Origin: Oscheius dolichura
Taxonomy: Eukaryota; Nematoda; Chromadorea; Rhabditida; Rhabditidae
Length of the DNA stretch: 64,000 bases
Direction of reading: 5' to 3'
Assembly: GCA_932521035.1 (NCBI GenBank)
Contig: OW051492.1
Coordinates: 4,216,001-4,280,000 of the forward strand
This document shows positions 1 to 12,555 of the stretch, one piece after another; positions within the stretch are counted from its first letter, which is position 1; each line of letters starts with the position of its first letter. The position numbers and the translations under genes were made by a program. Under the pieces are notes generated by a model. That model ran no database searches, was not told where the DNA came from, and saw only the letters and a program-made list of their open reading frames with translations.

Positions 1-36
1 GAATCCTTTAAAAGAAAGCAAACAGTTTCTGTTCAG

Positions 37-641
37 GAGTACGCATAGAGCCCGCCGTTCCGTTCCTCTGCGACGTGATCCGACCGCCGACTCTGCCCGT
101 CGACATCGAATTGTGGGACTTGTGTTATTTGAGGTGGATACCTAGGGCCAATTATGTGGTAAGGGAAAGGGGAAGACTGATGACTTTTGTCTAGAATGCC
201 GGCGAAATGATGTCCGAGATAGTGCTGGACGACATAATGAAGGACTACGTGCGGAAGACCGGCCTCTACTGGAGCAGTCAGCGACCGAAGAGGGACTTCG
301 AGCCGGTGGGTCGCCTTTTCACTTTTGGAGACTCTTCTTCTTCCAGGACACGTTAGGCCCCTCCTATCCCTACAGTCTGCCGCTGACCAAGCCGTACGTC
401 GCCTACAACCTGGACGACCAGGTGGACTCGCTCTCGGCCGTCTCCACCGCCACCTACCAGCACAATCTACCACAGGTGACACAGTCTAGCTCTCACATAA
501 CCAGATTTCTAGACGAGGCCCTTCCGATCGAGTAGCCTGACGATCCAGCCCCCCGCCCCTCCCCCTCGTCCCGTCCGGAGAGCTCCTCCCGTGCCGAGGA
601 ACAGCCAGAACTCAGACGCCGTGTACAAGACACACTTCTAA
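37..641 (+). CDS. C-terminal part of an unidentified protein (5' cut by window)
   Basis: Four exons read through in one frame to the TAA at 639-641. Introns are 36 bp (GTAAGG, ending before 197), 306-346 and 476-512, all GT-AG, and the first exon follows an acceptor at 34-36. The encoded C-terminal ~165 residues hold a Cys/Trp-containing stretch (WDLCYLRW), then an acidic-basic region, and finish in a low-complexity tail rich in Pro and Arg with PPAPPPRP-type SH3-binding-like motifs, ending KTHF. The tail looks like the cytoplasmic end of a signalling or adhesion protein, but that is only a guess; I do not recognise the family. A poly(A) signal (AATAAA near 717) follows. Third codon positions are GC-rich, as in the MSK gene downstream. 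Confidence 0.6.
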
Positions 642-2369
642 TGTTAACCATGCAGGTCGTGTCAGACTGTGATATCTTTCTCTTTTTGTAAATACGAACG
701 AAATCTCATCTCTGCCAAATAAATTCTCGTATCCTCGCTGTTCCCCTCTTGAATGCCGGTGATCTTCTGGCTGCCACCCCGAATAGAATATGTGTTGAGT
801 AATTTCCCGTTCTAATTGCTCGCTTGCAGAGAGAACGTACACATTTGTCGATTCTAGACGTATCTCTGGTCTCTGGCACCTGGCCCCGATGGATTCCAAG
901 ACGCCTGAATAAGTGAGATTTCCCACTGGCACATTTGTCTCCAAAAATCATCCCGAGCCCTTTTAATCTCTCATATTTCACCCTCCGGGGACCATTGTTT
1001 GCTCTGTTTTTATTCGTCTGTTCCTCGTCTGTTCCTGCCTTTCGGCCCGGCTGCCCCCTGGCCCTCATAAACGGGGCCACATCTGGAGGGGAGCTGACCC
1101 CATCCTCCCCCAGAAGTCTCTTATCTCCCCCGGAGTGGCCCCCTCCTCGTCGTCCCGTCTAATATCCGTCAATTCGTCTCTTCCGAGCCCATTAACGTCC
1201 TCTTCCTCTGCCTGCAGACGTGTTTGTTCAGCGCTGGCTGATCGAGATTTCTGTTGCTCGGCGAGCCGCCCCATCAGCTGCCATTCCGCCGGTTTCTTTC
1301 CTATCGATTTGGCCATTTCGTTGTTGTTTGTCCATGCTTGCCATGTTGCTCTCTCTTCCTTGATTAGTCAGTCTCTCCTTTCCCGCTCCAGGTCCTCTTT
1401 GGCCGTCTGCCAACTAAATGCCATTAATTCGATGCTTCCAATTGTTCGGGCCGTCCTCTTCCCCGTTTCCACACTCCACACACAACAGTCTAATCTCTCA
1501 CTTCCCCGGCGCATTCCTTTGTGTAACCCAATCCTCGTTCCTTGAAGAGTCTCTCTCCCCTTCCTCTCGTCCCCAGTAATATTAATTAGGGAGGCCCCTC
1601 CAGTGGGAAAGGATCTCGCTCAAAACCCACCAGCCCGTATACTAATACGGCCGAGATCAAAAAGAGCAAAAGCCCTCATGCACGCATAATGGCATGGCTC
1701 CTTTCCTCGAGAACAGACTTAATTGGATACGTTCTCACCACAACTTCTTATCCTTCCCTTTTTTGTGTAAACAGGATACAAACAGGAGGAGGATACCTCG
1801 ATCTTTGGCATACCGGCCCTTGTTTGTGTTGTCTGCCGCTGGAAGGTCGCCGTCTTCTCCATCGGTCACTTGGCCCGTAAACACGTCGCCTTCCTTTCGA
1901 AAAGTCTCTGCCCCAGGTGGATAAGCCGAGGCGGGTCGCCAGCTGGCCGCACTCTGCAACAGTTGAATTCCGGTTCCTGTTCACGTGTCTCGCCTTTTAT
2001 TGGCACCTTTCCATCGATCGTCCTAACTTATTTTTACTCGAGTTCGTCCCTTTTCTCCGTCGATGCACTCGCCCCGGGCCGGTTAATGATTCACAGACTG
2101 ATAACACGGTCTTCAGCCAGCCACACACTTTCCACGCTTCTTCTGCCCTGGGAAGCTGCCCACAAAAGAGAGGCCAGGCCACAGCAGACGGCTTTTACTC
2201 GTTTCCCCGCGTGACACCGGTCTTTCCTTGAAACTCGCCTGGCAAACAAGCCGTGACCCCCTAGACAACCTCACAGCTCGCTGCCCAGAACAAATCGTGG
2301 ACAGGACGTGATTTACGTAACTGGCGCGCTACAGTAATTAAAATTATTTCCCATAGTAAAGTGTTCCAT
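642..2369. other. gene-free interval, pyrimidine-rich
   Basis: After the 3' UTR of the preceding gene (poly(A) signal near 717) no spliced frame with a recognisable protein was found on either strand. The + strand is rich in C and T from about 950 to 2250, so chance open frames exist but lack consistent splice structure. Could be upstream regulatory sequence of the kinase gene or an undetected UTR or intron. Confidence 0.5.
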
Positions 2370-2650
2370 CTGGCTGCATCAAGTACTCCTTATTGGTGCA
2401 TCCGATTTCATTTCTGCTTTATGCAATCGATAGAGCACATCGAATTGTCCTTTAATGAGTTTTAGGCAGCAATTCTGATATCTCTGGATATTAAAAAAGT
2501 CGAAAATAAACGTACATTTGATTTAATTTATTTAGATGTTGTCCATGAGAGCCTAAAAAACTCATTAAAGGACAATTCGATGAACTCTAACGATTTCAAA
2601 AAGCAGAAATGAAATCGGATGTACCAATAAACAGTTCTTGATACACCCAG
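2370..2650. repeat. foldback inverted repeat, ~100-bp arms
   Basis: The arm at 2370-2467 and the reverse complement of 2551-2650 match over about 100 bases, with core stretches such as CATCGAATTGTCCTTTAATG identical. The spacer is about 80 bp and AT-rich. The arms begin CTGGCTGCATCAAG and CTGGGTGTATCAAG. No open reading frame and no clear target-site duplication. It resembles a MITE or foldback element; alternatively a transcribed hairpin. Confidence 0.85.
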
Positions 2651-3192
2651 AAAAGATGCAAAATTCTGGAACAAAATTTGAAATTTTCCTTTCGCGGGTT
2701 GCGTTTTTTAAATTTCAAACATATTACTCAACGTGCTGACCTCGGATCTGTCCAATTTTTATGGCAAAGGACTAATCACATCGAGAGCATCATTTTGACA
2801 CCACGAATCATGATAGCTTATCCAGAAAACTATTTTTGAAGTCCAAATGTGATTTTTCCAAACAAAATTCAGGAGTGCTGTATTTCTCTTCAATTCTTCC
2901 CTATTTTGTGTTTTCCTTCTGTTTCTATAGTAATTCGGGGTCGATAAGACTAGAGAAAGCATCAAAAACGCATGAAAATGCATAAAATCAAATTTAGCAT
3001 TGGAGCGCCCCGACCTTTAAAGTGCCGGGTTCGGCGAGCTGCGCGCCTCCTGCCATTCCTGTAAATCTGCCCCGTTGAGAATATCTTCTTCAAACTTGTG
3101 CTGCTGTCCCTCTTGGTCTCGCTTTAATTGTGCCGTGTTTTAGGTGGTGAGAGTGCCTTCCGCGGGGTAATTGGATCGAAGAGAGAAGAACG
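2651..3192. other. upstream region of the kinase gene with a shared GC-rich block
   Basis: AT-rich to about 2998, then an abrupt GC-rich block at about 3011-3055 (GACCTTTAAAGTGCCGGG, then GGCGAGCTGC). A similar block is seen near 16652-16682 about 200 bp upstream of the V-ATPase start. It could be a dispersed repeat fragment or a promoter element. No coding sequence recognised. Confidence 0.4.
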
Positions 3193-6371
<3,179 letters not shown>

Positions 6372-6644
6372 CCAGTTGCCTCCAGCTTGCCTTGATTGTT
6401 CTCAGTTTCCGTTACTTCCCTCCGGTATATTTTGTACATTTCATAGCATCCTCTTGTCTCATTTTTTCTTTTTCTATCCTCTCAATTGTGATTCGTCTTT
6501 TTCTAGTCATTTTATTAGTAGACTAATTAATTGTTTTCTTTCTTTCCGGTTAGACAAAACATATCCAATTATCAGCAAAAAATTCTAAATATGAGATGAA
6601 AAATAAACATTTATTTTGATCAAAGTGACATTTTTATGGGCTTT

Positions 6645-7433
6645 TTAACCTGAGGATTCCGGCTTTTTGGGTAAAATGTCAATTCCTTTGGCTACTAGAG
6701 TAGAGAAAACTCTACCGATTGGCAAGCCGACCACGTTACTGAAACATCCGTTGATCCTCTCCACCAAAACCGCACCCATATCCTGGATTCCATAGGAACC
6801 AGCTTTGTTTCTGTAAGTCTCACTCTTATCTTTAGCTCGTTTTCTACTTACAACGGCTCTCCGGTGGCGACATATTGTTCAATTGTTTTATCAGAAAAGT
6901 TAGCGAATTTTACTTTCGTCATTTCCGAGAAGTGCTCTTCCGTTCCATCTCCAAATGCAATTGCTACTCCTGTGTGGACTTCATGCTCCTTACCGCGCAT
7001 CCTATGAAATATTTTATATGGATCTTGTGCTGATCTACTTTTTCAATGTATTCACAGCATCTTCAGCGTTTATAGGCTTCCCAATAATTTCATCGTTGAA
7101 AGAAATTATAGTATCACAAGCAATTATGGCATCATAGTGTTCCTAGAACAGCTTATTTTGTTCGATGTTTTGTAATACCTTATTTTTGATCATGCTTTCC
7201 ACAATGACCCGTAGCTTTCCCACCGCTGTTCCGATAACAAATTCAGAAGGCGAGAGATCTTTAGAGAGGTTCTCCTCGAAATCCGAGACTTTTATAATCG
7301 GATCTATGCCCTAAATGATGTTGATGCCTTTGTATTTCAGAGTTACCATTTGACGCATGAGTCTCAGTCGGTTAGGTGACTTGCTTGCAAGCACCAATGT
7401 CACAGCGTTACTGGATGCCAAAACTCTGGACAT
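6645..7433 (-). CDS. Maf/ASMTL-type nucleotide pyrophosphatase
   Basis: Maf proteins hydrolyse non-canonical or pyrimidine nucleoside triphosphates to the monophosphate plus pyrophosphate, a nucleotide-pool cleaning role; in vertebrates the domain is also the N-terminal half of ASMTL. Five exons on the minus strand with introns of ~36-41 bp join to ~200 residues, the normal Maf length. Visible family motifs: LASKSPNRLRLM (SxSPRR-like), IACDTII with the conserved acidic residue, IGKP, and KAGSYGIQDMGAVLVERI near the C terminus. The first exon is 7347-7433. Its ATG overlaps the ATG of ABHD18 on the other strand. Codons are AT-rich, unlike the neighbouring kinase gene. Confidence 0.88.
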
Positions 7434-7434
7434 G
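7431..7434. promoter_or_regulatory. CATG shared by two opposite start codons
   Basis: The minus-strand ATG of the Maf gene is 7433-7431 and the plus-strand ATG proposed for ABHD18 is 7432-7434. If both are used, the two coding sequences start inside each other and no intergenic promoter exists between the start codons. An in-frame upstream ATG for ABHD18 at 7357 would make the overlap larger, lying wholly inside Maf exon 1. Confidence 0.6.
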
Positions 7435-8861
7435 ACACTTCGAAAAGTGTTGCTTCTAAGCAAATTGTTTACTTCCAGTTGGGGACAACCGAAGACGCTG
7501 AAACAGTAAGGTTTTTTTTTTAAGTTTTAGGTCTTGGTTTCAGATTATCAATGCATAAGAGGCAAATTATGTCACAAAGAAAAGTATCAGAAATGAACGA
7601 GGCCCTAAATATAGAAATGATAATTGAAAGTGTATGATAGTGTTAATATGGACACCACCAGTATGTATTGCAGGATAAGGTAAGAAACAATATAAGGACT
7701 ATGGAAGGACGATTTAAAAGTCCACATGCTATCGTTTTCCCCGAGCAAATGCCTGGTGCCATGCAATGGGCCAAATGGAAAGGTATTTTTCCGGCAAGGA
7801 ATCGTAATGCTCTTTGTATTCACATGGCTGGGACAGGAGATCATAGCTACTTCAGGTATGTTATCATTAGCTTCTTTTATCCCGTGTTTAGAAGAGAAAT
7901 AGGTTTTGCGAATGATTTATTGAAAGAGGAAGGAATGGCTTCGATTCTTCTGCAAAATCCTTTTTACAGTGAAAGAAAGCCTCCAAAGCAATTTAGGTAG
8001 GCTTATAAAAAAAAAGCTGGACTCAAACATTTCAGGTCATCCCTTATGAATGTTTCGGTTAGCACTTTGTTCTTCGCCTAAAATCATTTGAATTTCTTAT
8101 AGGATTTATTTGTTATGGGAGCAGCACTGATGTCCGAGTGCAACTATATTCTTTCCTGGGCTCAGAAAGAAGGATATGATCCAATTATATTTTCTGGAGT
8201 ATGGTAATTGCTTTTGGATTAAAGAGCATTTAGGTTTCAATGGGTGGATTTATGGCAGCACTTGCTGGCTCTAATGCTCCAACACCGATTGGTATCGTTC
8301 CAATTTTATCATGGACAACAGCAGGGCCAGCGTATACTGAAGGTATTAGTGCCTAACCGCTCATTAATACATTTCTTTAGGAGCCATTTCCCCATCAATA
8401 CCTTATGGAATTTTACAAAAGCAATTAGAAAATCGAGATTATATAGAGAAATTAAAAGCAATTCCGGATGTCAATTGGGTGGCTGAAATGGTGCGTTTTT
8501 CAGTTTTAGCTTTCAAACAGGGTAAGTTTATAGTATTCGCGAAGCGAAGAGAATGGAAGACCTTTGTCATATAATATGATGCGAATACTGATGGACGAAT
8601 TCACTCTGCTTAGTAACTATCCGGTTCCGCTAGATACTTCCCGATGCCATGCTGTTATTGCTGAGGAGGATGCTTATGTTATCAGGACACATGGTTCCCC
8701 GTCTTTCAATGTACGTATCAATACAGCATGTCACTGCGATTTAGGTTGTCTGGCCAGGAGTTACGGTGGAAACGATGGAAGGAGTTGGCCATGTTTTAGC
8801 GTATCTTCGTTACCACAATGTATTTAGAAAAGCCATATCCCAAGTCGCAAAAGTCAGATGA
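7432..8861 (+). CDS. ABHD18: ABHD18-like alpha/beta hydrolase
   Basis: Member of the DUF2048/ABHD18 family of alpha/beta hydrolases; predicted serine hydrolase with poorly known substrate, lipid metabolism suspected from family work. Ten exons: 7432-7505, 7544-7631, 7674-7855, 7892-7996, 8036-8057, 8103-8198, 8234-8342, 8381-8490, 8534-8710, 8745-8861; introns 35-45 bp. N-terminal LLLSKLFTSSWGQP matches the start of animal ABHD18. Next come HMAGTGDHSYFRR, NVSDLFVMGAALMSE, nucleophile elbow GVSMGGFMA (Ser candidate), ILSWTTAGPAYTEG, an acidic EEDAY near the C terminus and GVGHVLAY with the likely catalytic His. The long disordered insert of the human protein is missing, so this copy is compact (~360 aa). 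Confidence 0.9.
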
Positions 8862-9076
8862 GAGCTACGTGTATAAACGATACCACTATGTAATATAGAA
8901 ATTATAAACCTTTTTTTACTTTACTATCTTTTTATTCAAAAATTTATTTATATATACTACCAACCTAGTAAGTTCATTATCATGTATGCCTGGTAACATA
9001 GATTTTCTACGTTGAGCAAAAAAACAACAGAATATCTAAATTACTGGGCTCACTTAAAGTTAAATTCTTCTCGACT

Positions 9077-10385
9077 TCACTGAGACTTGGGAGGTTCACG
9101 TCCTTTAACGGTCTTCCAGACAAACTTCTGCGACTTTGTGAATGACCAAATGCTCCTTTTGCCGTAGATTAAAACGGCAGCTACGAAGGGAGTTAGAGCA
9201 AGGATCTTAAATAGTAAAATATTAAATACTTCAAGAGTAATTTGTTATACCAAAATGAATGCATCATTAGACTACCAACATAAATGAAAATATTCTCGCT
9301 TCACAAACCTTCAGGGCCCATTTCTTTCTCGTGTCGTGGAAAGGCTCAGCACACCAGTGCATGAAAGTGGCAATATCTTTAGCTTGTTGGGACATTGTTG
9401 CCGGTGTTCCGTCTTTATATTCAATTCCTTCGTCAAACAATTGTTGAGGCATAGAAATAACTCCTCCAGGGAAATATGGGTTATATGCCTTTCCTTCGTC
9501 GATCTTAAAAATAATAAATACTAAAATTTATGCAGTAACTACCTTGATACCAGCAGGAGCTTCCATGTAGCCAGTCAACAATGAGAAGATATAATCATCT
9601 CCACCATGACGAGACAGAGCCATCAAAGAAAGATCAGGAGGAGCAGCTCCTGTAAAGTAATGTATTCAGCGCATAAAAAATGTCTACCATTATTGGCTGC
9701 AGCTGCTGCCTTCTTGTTAGGATAAGGATTTGGCAATTTATCTGTGAGAATACCCGGCCTTTGAATGGCAGCTCCACGATCATTAACATCATTTACGAGA
9801 GCGTCGGCAGCTTCAGCTTTAGCCTCCTCCTGAAAGAAAGAAACATGTCAATCGTATTCTTATTGTATTTGGAAAACTGCACAAATTATATAAATAGTCC
9901 GTAATAATAAAGGTATGAAAAGATGTACAGAAAGTCTAGAATATGTTTAAAATGATTACCTCCGTCATAATAGTATCAACAAAATGTCTGTAGTGAATAA
10001 ATTTCATCGAATGACAGGCAGCACAGACCTGTTTATAAACCTCGTAACCACGCCGTACTCTAAATATTAGTTGAAACAAATAAAGGACGATGAGCAACTA
10101 ATCAGAAATCAACACTTACGAGGCTATATCAAAAGAAGAAAAGGCACCGGCATGAGCCCATGGTAGCTGATATGGGTGAACAGCATCACTACTCGCGTGC
10201 ACCGATTTTTCTAAGGCATAGATGAAACCAGCACCGGCCACTGTAACGCCAGCTACAGCTGAAGCGGCCCTCTAAATAAATGTATAACTGAACAATATAA
10301 AATAGTATATCATTTTTGTTTGAAAACATTACATTTTACGAAAACTTACCGACATGGTCCGGGATGCTGCTACAGTCCGCTGCAT
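9077..10385 (-). CDS. CYC1: cytochrome c1, respiratory complex III
   Basis: Haem-bearing subunit of ubiquinol-cytochrome c reductase in the mitochondrial inner membrane; passes electrons to cytochrome c. Coding exons on the minus strand: 10350-10385, 10120-10271, 9960-10069, 9688-9829, 9543-9649, 9309-9503, 9077-9205. A short Arg/Ser-rich start ([12 protein letters not shown]) suits a mitochondrial presequence. Then an Ala/Gly-rich hydrophobic signal, [30 protein letters not shown] with the CxxCH haem site, [26 protein letters not shown] with the probable axial Met, DGTPATMSQ, and a C-terminal membrane anchor ending GREPPKSQ. Length ~260 aa, close to mature family size, so the presequence is short. 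An intron also seems to lie just 5' of the start codon. Confidence 0.95.
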
Positions 10386-11264
10386 CGTACCCGGTTTTAC
10401 CTGAAAAACAATGATAATTATATATACTTTTGATTATCGAAGGATATGAAAATGAGTGTAACCGATAAAATCAAAAAATCTTGTTTCATTCTTTTGCTAG
10501 TTATTGAGATAAACCTAATTTTAAATCACTCTAGGTCCAATTTTACGTGATTTATCTCTATGTTAGGGCTAAATATATATCATTGGAAAAAATAGAATAA
10601 ATGAATAGCAATACAACTGAACAATAAAAAAGAATTCAAGCACTTGGAATGTGTCAGCCGCCCGAAAAACTGCTTGGCCCAAAGTTCGCCGACGCTCGGC
10701 GGGAATTTAAAATTTATCGCCGCCGTTTCTTTATATACAGAATCTTGGCCAGCGATCAATAGGCGATGTCCGGAAAAGACAGGCGAGGCATAGTCTGATG
10801 CCAAGTCCAAAGATGCTGAAAGTGAGGATACCTAATAAGCCACGTGTGGCCGATGCCCTATCGCAGATGTTATGTGGCGTTGTACCTGATTTAAAGGGAA
10901 TTTATGTAAACGAAAAAAAAACTCTAAACATATAAAAAATAAGTAATACATTTTTAAAATTAGAATGCACACGTATTGAATAGATGATCCGTTAGCTTCA
11001 GATATTTACTTCACATATAATGTACTTGTTTACTTAGTCTGTGTTCTTTCTCTTTGTCTCCTTCGTCTTTATAGAAGACGCTTCCTCATGCGACTCGTCA
11101 AACTATCCTAGTCGCGATCCTTCAGCTCTCCTCGATTTTTCATGAATTGAAAAACTATTTTTAAATGTTATAAATAATTTATTCAATGGAAATATCGAAT
11201 CAATTAGCAAGATTCACGGAGAACTTGTTGTAGAATCCGAAGCTGGTGAATACGAGATGCATGG
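10386..11264. other. interval upstream of cytochrome c1
   Basis: About 880 bp with no recognised conserved protein. It holds the likely CYC1 promoter, a GC-rich patch near 10690-10710 (CGCTCGGCGGGAA, E2F-like by eye only) and one small forward reading frame listed separately. The 3' part (10,940-11,264) is AT-rich and probably the 3' UTR of the minus-strand gene that follows. Confidence 0.4.
10798..10935 (+). CDS. possible 45-residue small protein
   Basis: An uninterrupted small frame starting MPSPKMLKVRIPNKPR and ending in a lysine-rich stretch before TAA. It lies divergently ~410 bp from the CYC1 start and would be read away from it. The length is short enough to arise by chance, and no family is recognised. 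It may be an exon of a longer transcript or nothing. Confidence 0.2.
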   Translation: MPSPKMLKVRIPNKPRVADALSQMLCGVVPDLKGIYVNEKKTLNI

Positions 11265-12150
11265 TCACGGCAGTTTTTCACGGAGCTATAAACTGTTTAG
11301 GTCATACGATGATTGCTTACTTTGTTTAGAATCTTTTCGTCCGTTTGATTAAATTCTTCGACGCGTTGATCTCTGTAAATAGTCAGATACGGATAAATAT
11401 AGAAAAGAAACCTGTGCATTTTACTGCTTTTACTTTTTCTTTCGAAATACTCCTGTTCTCTATTTCTCGAAGAAAATTAATAGCCACGTCGTTTTCTACA
11501 TTTGAATCAGCCAGTAGATTCCTCACAAATACTCGCCAATGAGGGAAGTGTGGGTGTTCACTAGTCTGATAAGTTGTTACTCATTAGCATGTACTGCTTG
11601 AGAATAATCGCTGTAGAAATGCAATTAGGCTGATTAAAAAAATGGCCACTTACATTGCTGACACTACTGTAACAGGGTGGAGATTTCATTGGTGATTCCC
11701 TCGAAGTTTCTGATTGGGTTCAGCAGAAGTGCGCAACGGTATACGGGACCGTGAGATAGGCCGAGAGCCCCTGAGAAGATTCCTTACTGATTGGATAGCT
11801 TGCTGTTGACGGCTGAAATCCGAATATCAAAGTATTCAAAACACAAAAAAAAAACCCCAAAAATAAAACATACCCATTCTGAAGATTTCCTTAGTGAGGA
11901 ATTTCGTCCTCATTGCAGAAGAGACCACGAACAATCTTATTGACCTCAGTTCTTGATGGTCTTGAATTCCGGAATTGATCGTCATATTCATTTGTTTGTC
12001 TTAATAAGCTTCTACGCTCAGTATGTAAATGCATTGATGGTCTTAATTCAGAGAGATCCTTACATGATGATGATGGCCTAGAATAAAATGTAGACTGTTA
12101 TTCAAGTTATGCGAAACCTTCTTCCTAAAGGAAGGTATTGATATAGTTCA
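11265..12150 (-). CDS. unidentified spliced gene, likely helical protein
   Basis: A consistent multi-exon frame on the minus strand runs from about 12150 to a TGA at 11265-11267. Segments in order: YQYLPLGRRPSSSCKDLSE, a Ser/Arg-rich stretch, TEEIFRMAVNSKLSNQ, NFEGITNEISTLL, HPHFPHWRVFVRNLLADS, NDVAINFLREIENRS and a final charged helix DEKILNKLREKLP. The second half looks helical and charged, perhaps a coiled-coil subunit of some complex, but I do not recognise it. Several splice choices are uncertain: one intron would be only 20 bp (GTAACA...ACTAG, near 11567), and the first coding exon upstream of 12150 was not found. Confidence 0.45.
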
Positions 12151-12555
12151 TTGTATTTTTTTATCGCTTATAGTGTAAGTATCTCTTACAGCCTCAGATT
12201 TTGAAACTAAATCCTTGTTTACTAGTTGACACATAAATATTTTAATAATCTCTGTCTTTTTTTAAACCTGGAACATTATATCATTCTCTAAAAGTGACGA
12301 TGCAAAACAGGCCTACGAGACAAAATCGGCAACTGACTTATTTACCAGTTCCTATGAAGATTTCCCATGAAGATTGCTTGGCTCAACTTGAGATCTCAAA
12401 ACAAAACCTAGATGTGCATACGCGAATAGTGCTAGAACTTTTATGACGATAAAAAAATAATTGCTTATACAAAACACAAGGAAAACTAGAACTTAGCCTT
12501 AGTTCAGCTAACTGTGATAAAATAAATACAATAAACGGGAGGAACTTGGACATAG
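12151..12555. other. AT-rich interval between two minus-strand genes
   Basis: Probably holds the undetected 5' exon(s) of the unidentified gene (one candidate starts MCQLVNKDLVSKSE on the minus strand near 12225) and the 3' UTR of the V-ATPase gene. No repeats or RNA genes seen. Confidence 0.35.

Noticed and set aside
10580-10810. 76-codon minus-strand frame upstream of cytochrome c1
   Set aside because: No homology recognised, no consistent splice partners, and it crosses the probable CYC1 promoter.
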